Source: Bacillota bacterium (GTDB lineage Bacteria; Bacillota; Clostridia; Lachnospirales; Lachnospiraceae). Taken from it: DNA of 63,930 nucleotides. Each line of letters opens with the position of its first letter. Within the stretch, counting starts at the first letter, position 1. Under the pieces are notes generated by a model. That model was not told where the DNA came from. It saw nothing but the letters and a program-made list of their open reading frames with translations, and did no database searches. Shown piece by piece: positions 52,218 to 60,966 of this stretch. The position numbers were made by a program, and so were the translations under genes. The stretch spans positions 1 to 63,930 of the forward strand of contig JAEWYQ010000002.1 in assembly GCA_023395555.1 (NCBI GenBank), written 5' to 3'.

Positions 52218-53621
52218 ATGGTATTTTCAAGCATAACTTTTTTGTTTTATTTTTTACCTCTGGTGGTAGGAATATATTTTATCAGCCCGGGAAAGTTTAA
52301 AAACTATATTTTATTATTGGTTTCCCTGATTTTCTACGGCTGGGGAGAGCCTAAATATATTCTGCTTATAGGAATATCCATCCTGATAAATTATATCATG
52401 GGATTACTGATTGAAAAGGATGCGGGAACAGCCAGGCCAAAGCTCTGGCTGATCCTGTCCCTTGTGATATCCTTAGGGATGCTGGGATATTATAAGTACA
52501 CAGATTTTGTCATTGGGAGCGTGAACTCAGCTACCGGTTGGGCCATCCCCTTACAGAAGGTGGCGCTTCCGGTGGGAATCAGCTTCTATACCTTTCAGAT
52601 CCTCAGCTATACCATTGATGTATACCGCGGCAATACCAAGGCGCAGAAGAATCTGGCCTATCTGGCCACCTATGTGGTTTTTTTCCCGCAATTGATTGCA
52701 GGGCCCGTTGTCCGCTATATTGATATTGTCCAGGCTCTGGAGAACAGAACCCACAGCCTGGAAAAAATCCGGCATGGGCTGCGGAGATTTCTGCTGGGCT
52801 TATCGAAAAAGGTACTGATTGCAAATTCCCTTGGGGAGCTGTGCAGTATTGTCACGGAATCTCAGGAGAGGAGCGTCCTCTTCTGGTGGATGTATGCGGC
52901 GGCCTTTACTTTGCAGATCTATTTTGACTTTTCCGGCTATAGCGATATGGCCATAGGGCTGGGTAAGATCTTCGGCTTTGAATTCCTGGAGAATTTCGAT
53001 TATCCCTTTATCTCCGCCAGCATTACGGAGTTCTGGCGCAGATGGCATATGTCCCTGGGTACCTGGTTCCGTGATTATCTGTATATTCCCATGGGAGGAA
53101 ACCGTGTTCCGCTGCCGCGATGGCTGTTTAATATCCTGGTGGTATGGCTGCTGACGGGCCTGTGGCACGGTGCGGCATGGAATTTTGTCGTATGGGGGCT
53201 TATGTTTGCCGTATTGTTGATCCTGGAGAAGCTATGGATGGGTAAAATTCTTAAAAGAATCCCCAAGGCATTGTCTCATTTCTATGTCATCTTTCTGGTG
53301 ATTATCAGCTTTGTGATATTTGATGCTCCGAGCCTGGGAGCAGCTGTGGGGAGAATTGGGGCAATGCTGGGAATGCAAGGACTTCCGCTGTCCGGAATAC
53401 AGTCGGCTTATTATTTGCGGAGCTATCTGGCGATATTGCTGATTGCTGTGATTGGAAGCACCCCTCTGCCGAAAATGATCGGTCAGAGTTTAAGCAGGAC
53501 ACGGCTTGGAGATACGGTGCAAAAAGCGGCGGAGCCCATAATATGTGCAGGACTTCTTATATTGGCAGCAGCATATCTGGTGGATGCTTCCTTTAATCCG
53601 TTCTTATATTTCAGGTTTTAG
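52218..53621 (+). CDS. MBOAT-family O-acyltransferase (AlgI/DltB type)
   Basis: The 467-residue membrane enzyme carries an acetyl group across the membrane for transfer to a surface polysaccharide. Motifs include FSSITFLFYFLPLVVGIYF at the start, PVGISFYTFQILSYTIDVYR (about 118-137), FPQLIAGPVVRY (about 155-166), SITEFWRRWHMSLGTWFRDY (about 270-289) and WHGAAWNFVVWG with the catalytic histidine near 316. It is followed by the DHHW partner. Confidence 0.95.
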   Translation: MVFSSITFLFYFLPLVVGIYFISPGKFKNYILLLVSLIFYGWGEPKYILLIGISILINYIMGLLIEKDAGTARPKLWLILSLVISLGMLGYYKYTDFVIGSVNSATGWAIPLQKVALPVGISFYTFQILSYTIDVYRGNTKAQKNLAYLATYVVFFPQLIAGPVVRYIDIVQALENRTHSLEKIRHGLRRFLLGLSKKVLIANSLGELCSIVTESQERSVLFWWMYAAAFTLQIYFDFSGYSDMAIGLGKIFGFEFLENFDYPFISASITEFWRRWHMSLGTWFRDYLYIPMGGNRVPLPRWLFNILVVWLLTGLWHGAAWNFVVWGLMFAVLLILEKLWMGKILKRIPKALSHFYVIFLVIISFVIFDAPSLGAAVGRIGAMLGMQGLPLSGIQSAYYLRSYLAILLIAVIGSTPLPKMIGQSLSRTRLGDTVQKAAEPIICAGLLILAAAYLVDASFNPFLYFRF

Positions 53622-53633
53622 GGAGGTACCGGG

Positions 53634-54776
53634 ATGAACGATAAAATGATGAACAGAGTGGCTGTTCTGCTAATAGGGTGTGTGTGGACTATTATTACAC
53701 TGCTGTCCTGGTTTCATATACCCCAGGAAATCTCGGTGAGTGAGCGGAGAAAATTGAAGCAGTTTCCCGAAGTCAGTATTAAAAATCTGGTCTCGGCAGA
53801 TTTCATGGATGATTTTGAGCAGTATGCCAAGGATCAGTTTCCGAACCGCTTTTTCTTCCGCACGCTGAAAGCCTATACCAGATTCTATTCTTTGGGGCAA
53901 AAGGATAATAATGGAATTTATATTGAGGACGGCTATGCGGTTAAGCTGGATTATCCCTTGAATGAGGCCTCGATCCAAAAAGCTGCGGAGAAGTTTAAAT
54001 ATCTTTATGATAAATATATGAAGGAGAAGGATGTCAGCATCTATTTCTCCATTGTTCCGGACAAGGGTTATTTCCTTTCGGAAGAGAACGGCTATCCTTC
54101 CATGGATTATCAGAAGCTTTTTGAGATTATGAAATCCGGCATGGATTTTGCACAGTATATTGATATTACGGATACACTGACAGTGGAGGATTACTATAGG
54201 ACGGATATTCACTGGAGACAGGAGGGGCTTAAGAAAGCAGCCGATGCCATCAGAAGAGCCATGGGAAAGAACCGTGCCGGAGGCGCGGATAACAGCAGTG
54301 TCAAAGAAGGGGGCAATGGGAGTGATTATACCGAGATCAAGGCGGAGAGGCCTTTTTACGGAGTATATTACGGACACGCGGCTCTGCCGATGAAGCCGGA
54401 TACCCTGATCTATCTGACCAATGAGATCATTGACGGATGCAGTGTATATAATTTAGAGACGGATGCCGTAACCCCCGTATATGATACGAAAAAGCTTGCC
54501 GGTAACGATCCCTATGATGTATATCTCTCCGGTGCGGCACCCTTGCTGGTGATTACCAATCCAAAGGCTGATACGGACAAGGAGCTGGTAGTATTTCGCG
54601 ATTCCTTTGGCAGCAGCCTGTCACCCCTGTTGGTGGAGGAGTACTCCAAGGTGACCCTGGTTGACATCCGGTATATCAGCAGCGATCTGCTGGGAAATTA
54701 CCTCACCTTTGACCGGCAGGATGTGTTATTTTTGTACAGCACCTCCATCCTGAATTCCAGTGCGGTATTAAAGTAG
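53634..54776 (+). CDS. DHHW-family protein (AlgJ/AlgX-like O-acetylation partner)
   Basis: The 380-residue protein has an N-terminal membrane anchor (about 8-27) and an extracytoplasmic SGNH-hydrolase-like domain. Key residues are YRTDIHWRQEG (about 188-198; the DxHW motif) and FRDSFGSSLSPLL (about 322-334) with the serine. These proteins receive acetyl groups from the MBOAT enzyme and attach them to a polysaccharide. GGGAGGTACCGGG is upstream; gap to the MBOAT gene is 12 bases. Confidence 0.92.
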   Translation: MNDKMMNRVAVLLIGCVWTIITLLSWFHIPQEISVSERRKLKQFPEVSIKNLVSADFMDDFEQYAKDQFPNRFFFRTLKAYTRFYSLGQKDNNGIYIEDGYAVKLDYPLNEASIQKAAEKFKYLYDKYMKEKDVSIYFSIVPDKGYFLSEENGYPSMDYQKLFEIMKSGMDFAQYIDITDTLTVEDYYRTDIHWRQEGLKKAADAIRRAMGKNRAGGADNSSVKEGGNGSDYTEIKAERPFYGVYYGHAALPMKPDTLIYLTNEIIDGCSVYNLETDAVTPVYDTKKLAGNDPYDVYLSGAAPLLVITNPKADTDKELVVFRDSFGSSLSPLLVEEYSKVTLVDIRYISSDLLGNYLTFDRQDVLFLYSTSILNSSAVLK

Positions 54777-54867
54777 AAAATCGGAAGCTTTTGCCATGGT
54801 ATTTTAGCGAATGTTGTACTTGCTTTGCCAATATATTGTATTAACACAGGATTCTTCTGGAGGGACT

Positions 54868-55785
54868 ATGGCAAGAAGGTCAGGTGCTCGCGGCGAAGCA
54901 GAGCAAATAAGGGAAGACGAAAAGGGGCAGGAGCTGCCCGATAAGGTGCTGAAGTGGCCAGGCAGGGAATTGGGATGGCCGAACCAGGAAGCAGAGAAGA
55001 GTGATACCGGAACATACGCTGCCAGCAATGCCTCCTTATTTGTTAAGGTGGGTATTGTAGTATTGAGTATAATTATGATAATCGGATTTGGCATAAAGCT
55101 GATTCCGGGGGCGGTTACCGTCACCACTCTCAGCACCAGGAACAGCCTGCCGATTCATAGTGTTGACTGTGAGGAGGCCAGAGTTTCGCTCAGCTTTGAT
55201 GTGGCGTGGGAAAGTGATGATATTCCGCGGATTCTGGATATTCTGGAGCAGCATGGGATTAAGGCAACCTTTTTTCTGACCGGTGAATGGGCACGCGAAT
55301 ATCCGGAAGAAGTAAAGGTAATAGCAGCAGCAGGCCATGACCTGGGTAATCACAGCGAGAAGCACAGGGAAATGACCCGTCTGTCAAAGGAGGAGTGCAT
55401 CCGGGAGGTTATGAATACCCATGAAACGGTGAAGAAGCTTACCGAAGTGGATATGAAGCTGTTTCGCGCTCCCTATGGGGCATATGATAATACGCTGATC
55501 GGGATCGCAAGAGAGTGCGGGTATGATACCATACAGTGGAATATCGACAGCCTGGACTGGAAGGATTACGGTGTGGACAGTATTATTAGGACAGTAATTG
55601 ATAATGAGGGGCTGGAGAATGGTTCCATTATATTGATGCACAGCGGGGGGAAATACACTACGGAAGCATTGGAGGCAGTTATTACCGGCCTGCAGGATAA
55701 GGGATATGAACTGGTTCCGGTATCCCAACTGATTTTTACCGGGGAATATACGGTAGATCAGACGGGAAGACAACTTGCCAAATAA
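54868..55785 (+). CDS. PdaB-like polysaccharide deacetylase family protein
   Basis: The 305-residue protein has an acidic/basic cytoplasmic N-terminus, one membrane segment (about 52-75) and an external NodB domain. Asp111 in SFDVAW is the catalytic-base position; the usual second Asp (metal ligand) is Val112, as in the PdaB branch with FDxxW. His162 and His166 (HSEKH) are retained, and RAPYGAYDN and IILMHSGG supply the later motifs. It may remodel peptidoglycan or the acetylated polymer made by upstream genes. CTGGAGGGACT sets ATG 54868. A fragment of a related gene lies at 59258. Confidence 0.85.
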   Translation: MARRSGARGEAEQIREDEKGQELPDKVLKWPGRELGWPNQEAEKSDTGTYAASNASLFVKVGIVVLSIIMIIGFGIKLIPGAVTVTTLSTRNSLPIHSVDCEEARVSLSFDVAWESDDIPRILDILEQHGIKATFFLTGEWAREYPEEVKVIAAAGHDLGNHSEKHREMTRLSKEECIREVMNTHETVKKLTEVDMKLFRAPYGAYDNTLIGIARECGYDTIQWNIDSLDWKDYGVDSIIRTVIDNEGLENGSIILMHSGGKYTTEALEAVITGLQDKGYELVPVSQLIFTGEYTVDQTGRQLAK

Positions 55786-55826
55786 GAAAAAAGTAATGTT
55801 AAAATAAGAGAAATATGTTAAACTAT

Positions 55827-55873
55827 AGGTATCTGGAAACATTATGTTTTATATTGTTTTCAGATGCCTATTT
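55827..55873 (+). terminator. Rho-independent terminator after the deacetylase gene
   Basis: Two 15-base arms (55827-55841 and 55855-55869) pair fully if two G-T pairs are allowed, followed by ATTTTCTT. It marks the left border of the AT-rich island. Confidence 0.8.
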
Positions 55874-55938
55874 TCTTAATTCAGAAAGGCTGTGAAAAAC
55901 TTGATTAATGAAGAAATTAATGTAATAAAAGATAAATC

Positions 55939-56082
55939 AACTACAGTGAAACTGAAAAATATTTATTTGATTCTTATGCAAAAAATTTTTATACTGAAGA
56001 AAATGAAGACTTAAAAAATCAGTTTTATCGAAAAAGGTATTATTGTATGCAGAACCAGAAAATCATTGAGGAATTACTTTAG
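55939..56082 (+). pseudogene. C-terminal remnant of an unidentified gene
   Basis: One frame stays open from 55939 to TAG at 56080-56082 (about 47 residues) with protein-like composition (ETEKYLFDSYAKNFYTEEN, then RKRYYCMQNQKIIEELL) but no start codon or ribosome site at its beginning. It is as AT-rich as the three genes that follow. It looks like the tail of a lost gene; I do not recognise the family. Confidence 0.4.
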
Positions 56083-56101
56083 CAAAGGGGAATGGATAAT
56101 T

Positions 56102-57244
56102 ATGAGGAATAAAGTAAATAATCTCACGTATAATGAAGAGGAACTTTTAGAGAATGAGGAAGAACTAAATACTTCGTTTAATAATGAAGGGATATATCCT
56201 ATGCTTAATATTAAAGTCGAAAAGAGTTTTTACTCGATTTTTGAATTAAAAAGAAAATTTGACAGAAACGATAAAAAGATAGTATTGGATAGCGATTTTC
56301 AAAGAAATAGTGTATGGGGACATTTGCAGAAATCAGAATTAATAGAAAGTATTTTAATGGGTCTTCCATTACCTTTATTTTATTTTTTTGAAGATAAACT
56401 AGGAAGATTAATTGTAATAGATGGTAGGCAGCGTCTAACAGCTTTTTTTGAATTTTTGGATAATGATTTTGAATTAAAAACATTAAAAATATTAAAGGAG
56501 TTTAGCGGAAAAAAATTTAAGGATTTAGATGCTATAGCACAATCAAAAATTGAAGATTATCAAATACAAGCCAATGTAATTCAACCACCTACACCAGATC
56601 AAATAAAATTTGATATCTTTGATAGAGTAAATAGGGCAGGAACGCAGTTAAACAAACAGGAGATAAGAAATGCATTATACCAAGGGAAATCAACTCAACT
56701 ATTGAAGGAAATCGTTCAAACCAAGGCATTTTCTGATGCTACAGGTAATGCATTTCAGAATAATTCACGTATGAAAGATCGATATATAATTTTAAGATTT
56801 TTAGCATTTGAAATTTATTATGAGAATAAATTATATGATGACAAAGGTTATGCTTATGAATATAAAAATGATATTGATGATCTATTGGGAAAAACCATGG
56901 AATATATAAATAAGCTAAAAGACTCAGAAGTTGAAATACTAAAGAAAATCACCTTAAGTTGTTTGGAAAAATCTTATTTTTATTTAGGTAATGATGGATT
57001 TAGATTAATACAAAACAATAGAAAAAGCCCAATAAATATGAATATATTTGAATGCCTTATGCATTTAATGCGAAAAATTCCATCTAGTGATGAAATTTTA
57101 AAAAATGATGTAAAAATCCAAGTGAATTCATTGTTACAAGATAGATTGTTTGAAAACAGTATAAGAAAGCATCGAGATAATTGGAATAATGTAAAGATAA
57201 GATATTCAATGATAGACAAAATTACAGAGGAGTTGAAAAAATAA
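56102..57244 (+). CDS. DUF262 (ParB/Srx-like) domain protein
   Basis: The 380-residue protein has an N-terminal DUF262 domain with the two diagnostic motifs: SDFQRNSVW (Gln67-Arg68) and IDGRQRLTAF (Asp107-Arg111), then FDRVNRAGTQLNKQEIRNAL (about 177-196). DUF262 is a ParB/sulfiredoxin-like fold, the NTP-using part of GmrSD type IV restriction enzymes and of SspE. The C-terminal half is helical and no DUF1524 HNH nuclease is visible. AAAGGGGAATGG favours ATG 56102 over a TTG at 56066. It heads a three-gene AT-rich cassette and abuts the ATPase gene with no gap, implying a shared complex. Likely a defence sensor or NTPase. Confidence 0.85.
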   Translation: MRNKVNNLTYNEEELLENEEELNTSFNNEGIYPMLNIKVEKSFYSIFELKRKFDRNDKKIVLDSDFQRNSVWGHLQKSELIESILMGLPLPLFYFFEDKLGRLIVIDGRQRLTAFFEFLDNDFELKTLKILKEFSGKKFKDLDAIAQSKIEDYQIQANVIQPPTPDQIKFDIFDRVNRAGTQLNKQEIRNALYQGKSTQLLKEIVQTKAFSDATGNAFQNNSRMKDRYIILRFLAFEIYYENKLYDDKGYAYEYKNDIDDLLGKTMEYINKLKDSEVEILKKITLSCLEKSYFYLGNDGFRLIQNNRKSPINMNIFECLMHLMRKIPSSDEILKNDVKIQVNSLLQDRLFENSIRKHRDNWNNVKIRYSMIDKITEELKK

Positions 57245-58291
57245 ATGATTGAGGAAATAAAAATTAGAGCTATAAAAAGCATTGCTGATATTACTTTGTC
57301 TTGTTCAAATTTAAATTTGTTTGTTGGTACAAATTCATCTGGTAAATCAACAGTAATTCAATCTATATTATTGATTTCACAAAACATCGAATATAAATAT
57401 GGACTAAACGGTCCACTAATCTCTTTGGGTGATTTTAGAGATATAAAGAATTTTAATATTAATGAAAAGGAAATGGTTATTTCTGTAAAGGGTGAGGGGG
57501 CAAAACTCAAATTACAAATAAATGAGAATATAATTTATAATACTGATTCCCAAATTATCAATAGCAAGTTATTTCATGATTTAAATTATAATAATCAAAA
57601 GCTGCATTATCTTTCTTGCCATAGAATTGGTAGTCGTGATACATATGAAAAAAATCTATATAATATTGATCCTTTTGGTATTAATGGTGAATATACGATT
57701 AATTACTTAATGGAACATGGTAGTGATGAGATAGATAATAAATTAATAAAATATCATGAAAGTTTTACATTACTGAACCAAGTTAATTATTGGCTTAAAT
57801 ATATTATAAACGCTAATGTCAGTACAGAAAATGTCATAGGGACAGATATTGTAAAGGCAAGATACAGCATCATTGATGGAATGCATGTGAGACCCAAAAA
57901 TGTTGGTTCCGGAATTAGTTATTTAGTCAGTATAATTATTTTGTGTTTAGCCACAAAAGAGGATGATATAGTTTTAATTGAAAATCCTGAAATCCACTTG
58001 CATCCTTTATCGCAATCGAGGTTATGTGAATTTTTGTATTTTATTGCGCAATCAGGAAGACAATTATTTGTTGAAACACATAGTGATCATTTTTTTAATG
58101 GTATTAGGGCTGGTATAGCGTTAAATAATTTCGAAGAAAATATGGTAAAAGTGTACTTTTTTTCTCTAGATGATAATAATTGTACGAATAGTACAGAAAT
58201 TAAATTTGGTAGGAGAGGTAAAATACTGAATCCAATAGATAATTTATTTGATCAATTTGATACTGATCTCAATAAGATGTTAGGAATATAG
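57245..58291 (+). CDS. AAA/ABC-type ATPase with DUF3696-like tail
   Basis: The 348-residue protein is an SMC/OLD-like ATPase. Walker A is GTNSSGKST (28-36). Walker B is IVLIENPEIHLHP with catalytic Glu246, and the switch histidine lies in VETHSDHFFNGIRAG (about 278-292). The sequence NVGSGISYLVSI (about 220-231) fits an ABC signature. The C-terminus (NPIDNLFDQFDTDLNKMLGI) resembles the DUF3696 end. No TOPRIM domain is present, so it differs from OLD nucleases and needs a separate effector, perhaps the next gene. Its ATG follows the DUF262 stop by a single base. Confidence 0.88.
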   Translation: MIEEIKIRAIKSIADITLSCSNLNLFVGTNSSGKSTVIQSILLISQNIEYKYGLNGPLISLGDFRDIKNFNINEKEMVISVKGEGAKLKLQINENIIYNTDSQIINSKLFHDLNYNNQKLHYLSCHRIGSRDTYEKNLYNIDPFGINGEYTINYLMEHGSDEIDNKLIKYHESFTLLNQVNYWLKYIINANVSTENVIGTDIVKARYSIIDGMHVRPKNVGSGISYLVSIIILCLATKEDDIVLIENPEIHLHPLSQSRLCEFLYFIAQSGRQLFVETHSDHFFNGIRAGIALNNFEENMVKVYFFSLDDNNCTNSTEIKFGRRGKILNPIDNLFDQFDTDLNKMLGI

Positions 58292-58299
58292 GTGATTAA

Positions 58300-59175
58300 A
58301 TGGTGTTTTTATTTAATGATTATTCTTTAAATGGGCAATTTAATGATATTGATGAGTTTACGTCTGAAGTAAATATAAGCTTCATCCCAATGTTAAAACA
58401 TATTCGTAATAAAAAAATTGATTTACTAAAGAACTTTACTACGTATGCTAGAAAAGTAACAGATAAAATGAGCTTAATTGATGTGTTTTATTTAAAAGGG
58501 AATGCTGAAGTTACATTGATTAAATCATATTTGGTTTCATTATATGCTGATGATCCATATTGGAATAATGATATACAAACCAATGTTATGGATAATTATG
58601 ATTGTATTTGTACAGATGATATACCGAATTGTTTTACAGAAGCATTAGAAAGAGGCAATCCAGTAATTTCAATACGGAATAAAGATTTTATGTCTGATAA
58701 ACTTTCTATCAAGAAAAATGGAAAAGAGTGTTTTATACATAATGCTTATGACGAGTTTATTTTATTAAATATAATGCATTCATTTGGCCTTATTGATGAA
58801 ACTTATTATGTGGAAAGCCTTGGTATTGGGGTGGAATTTTGTTCTGCTTTTGGACATACTTATACACAAGAATTTCTGAATATTAATGAAATTAATAGTG
58901 ATGACAAAAAAATTATTATATCAGATATGATAACATTATCTAATCATATACTCGCAAGAACAGATCCTGGTCATTTGAGTAAGTATTTAAACGAGGGAAT
59001 TTGGGAGTTGAGAAGTAATATAAGTGAAAAAAGGATTACTAGAATTTTTTATACCTTAATAAAAGGAAAGATAATATTTTTAAATGGTTTTATTAAGAAA
59101 ACGCAGAAAACCCCTAGAGATGAATTGACTTATGCGCAGTACATATTGAAATCCTATTTGCATAATGTTCGTTAG
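58300..59175 (+). CDS. Unknown N-terminal domain with C-terminal HigB/RelE (Gp49)-like toxin region
   Basis: Residues 1-190 of this 291-residue protein (LFNDYSLNGQFNDIDEFTSE and a PYWNNDIQTN motif near 87-96) match no family I can name. The C-terminal 100 residues follow the phage Gp49/HigB toxin pattern: a helix before GIWELR (Arg238), then RITRIFYTL (Arg248), then FLNGFIKKTQKTP (Lys266-Pro272). In that family the Arg and Lys residues form the ribosome-dependent mRNase site, and all are kept here. Starts eight bases after the ATPase gene with AGGTGATTAA upstream. No antitoxin gene follows, so the two upstream proteins may restrain it. Confidence 0.7.
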   Translation: MVFLFNDYSLNGQFNDIDEFTSEVNISFIPMLKHIRNKKIDLLKNFTTYARKVTDKMSLIDVFYLKGNAEVTLIKSYLVSLYADDPYWNNDIQTNVMDNYDCICTDDIPNCFTEALERGNPVISIRNKDFMSDKLSIKKNGKECFIHNAYDEFILLNIMHSFGLIDETYYVESLGIGVEFCSAFGHTYTQEFLNINEINSDDKKIIISDMITLSNHILARTDPGHLSKYLNEGIWELRSNISEKRITRIFYTLIKGKIIFLNGFIKKTQKTPRDELTYAQYILKSYLHNVR

Positions 59176-59257
59176 AACAAAATTTGACCTTAAATATTCT
59201 GGCATAATATTATTGATAATCAACTAAAACCGGTCACTTTTCCTTACAAACACCAGC

Positions 59258-59362
59258 TTTAAAGTTGTGTACATGGACTGGCGGGATTACGGTATGGACA
59301 TCATGATTAAGTCCGTGATTGAAAATGAACAATTGAAAAGTGGCACACAAACCATCAATTGA
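59258..59362 (+). pseudogene. Fragment of a second polysaccharide deacetylase
   Basis: The frame VYMDWRDYGMDIMIKSVIEN (continuing EQLKSGT and then a stop at 59360-59362) aligns with DWKDYGVDSIIRTVIDNEGL (continuing ENGS) of the gene at 54868. Only about 35 codons remain, without start, HxxxH or the final motif. It is decayed debris of a paralogue, located on the opposite side of the AT-rich three-gene cassette. Confidence 0.75.
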
Positions 59363-59632
59363 CCTTCGTATGCCGGTATGGCCGTATACGTACACCTCGT
59401 TTGTGACGCATCTGCCATTTCTGGCAGACTAGAATGAAGTAAAATGCTTGCATTTCTAATTAATTATGATTTTGGAAGAAATCTGATTGACTTACTATTC
59501 GTTGATTTGTTTTGCGGGTACCGTCAAGTGTTTTTCGCAAAATCAGCCGTTTGGTTACCGGTAGTCAGCCAGCTATGTGTATACGGTAAACGATATCGGA
59601 GCCGACGTTTCATTGATCCGGCAGTTCCTGCT
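59363..59632. other. Intergenic debris right of the cassette
   Basis: 270 bases with mixed composition. A small CTGCCA/TGGCAG hairpin sits at 59412-59427 without a T run. A short open frame (59444-59653) overlaps the convergent aminotransferase and shows no protein-like pattern. No promoter or gene is supported. Confidence 0.4.
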
Positions 59633-60790
59633 TTAGCGGAAGGAATTCTGTAAGAAGACAGCATCTATCACATCAGCCGGAAGAACCAGGGCAAACCTCA
59701 CATAGCCTTCTCCAAGGGTGCCGAAGCTGCTGCCGGGAGTACAGAGGATTCCGGTTTCGTCAAAAAGCTTCCTGCAATAATCATTGGAATTCGTATATCC
59801 GTCCGGGATACGGGCCCATACAAACATGGAACCGGCAGATTTCTGTACCTTCATGCCCAGCTTTTTCAGGCCTGAGCAGAGTGCATCACGCCTTTTTTCA
59901 TATTCCCTGCAATTAACGGCTATCTTGTCCTGGGGTCCGTTCAGAGCGGCAATGGCTGCCTTTTGAACCAGATAACTGGTGCCGTAATCAAATTGGGAAC
60001 GGATTGTCTTGAAGGTGCGGATGATATCAGGATTGCCAAGCAAGAAGGAAATCCGGATGCCCGTGATATTATAGGTCTTGGAAAGAGAGTTGAATTCCAC
60101 ACCGACCTCCTTCGCACCGGGAAAGCTTAAGAAGGAACCGGCCTTACCGCCGTCATAAACGATTTCCGAATATGCATTGTCATGGACAATTACGATCTGA
60201 TTCCGGACAGCAAAGTCAATCAGCTCCTCATAGAAGGAATCGGGGGCAATGGCACATACAGGGTTGGCAGGGTAGGAGACGATCATCATCTTAGCCTTTG
60301 CCGCAGTTTCCTCAGGGATGGAACTAAAATCCGGGAGGTAACCGCGTTCCGGCAGAAGATCATAGTATTCAATTTTTGCTCCGCATAGATAGGGGCCGAT
60401 TTCAAAAATAGGATAGCCGGGGTTGGGAACTAAGACCGTATCCCCATGATTGAGAAGGGCCAGTCCGATATGTGTGATTCCCTCCTGGGTACCGCTTACG
60501 GAAGTGATTTCATCGGCGGTTAAATCAACCTGATACCTTCTCTTATACCATTGAATAACAGCCTCCGTAAGTTCGGGGGAATCGCCGAGGGAGTACTTGT
60601 AATTTTCAGAATCAAGGGCAGCCCTGGAGACGGCCTCCATGATGAAAGCATCGGGCTTAAAATCGGGAGTTCCGACGGTAAAATTATATACGGCTTTGCC
60701 TGAATTCAGACGTTGGTTTTTTAGATCATTCAGAGTATTAAAAATATTGCTTCCAAAGCGATTGGCTCTTTCCGAAAATTCGATATTCAT
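59633..60790 (-). CDS. Class I/II PLP-dependent aminotransferase
   Basis: The 385-residue enzyme has the fold-type I features SGTQEGITHIGLALL (about 99-113), SYPANPVCA (about 172-180), HDNAYSEIVYDG (about 201-212) and the PLP lysine in NSLSKTYNITGIR (about 235-247). C-terminal PGSSFGTLGEGYVRFAL carries the substrate-carboxylate arginine. It resembles aspartate/LL-diaminopimelate-type aminotransferases. It could supply aryl pyruvates for the Ior cluster, but this is only suggestive. AAAGGAGCTGC precedes the ATG. Confidence 0.9.
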   Translation of the reverse strand: MNIEFSERANRFGSNIFNTLNDLKNQRLNSGKAVYNFTVGTPDFKPDAFIMEAVSRAALDSENYKYSLGDSPELTEAVIQWYKRRYQVDLTADEITSVSGTQEGITHIGLALLNHGDTVLVPNPGYPIFEIGPYLCGAKIEYYDLLPERGYLPDFSSIPEETAAKAKMMIVSYPANPVCAIAPDSFYEELIDFAVRNQIVIVHDNAYSEIVYDGGKAGSFLSFPGAKEVGVEFNSLSKTYNITGIRISFLLGNPDIIRTFKTIRSQFDYGTSYLVQKAAIAALNGPQDKIAVNCREYEKRRDALCSGLKKLGMKVQKSAGSMFVWARIPDGYTNSNDYCRKLFDETGILCTPGSSFGTLGEGYVRFALVLPADVIDAVFLQNSFR

Positions 60791-60966
60791 AAAGCAGCAG
60801 CTCCTTTCAATTCTATAAAGAAAGATACACTATTATCATTTGATTCGCAATATCCTAATCCATTATATTCGTAATTATCTGATGTAAATTTAAGTGTAGC
60901 ATAGGAGGAAATATAACCGATAGCATTTTATATATGGAAACCGGGATATTCATTGAATAGAATCTG

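Noticed and set aside
59444..59653. 69-codon ORF right of the defence-like cassette
   Set aside because: Overlaps the end of the convergent aminotransferase gene, no ribosome site, and no recognisable motif.
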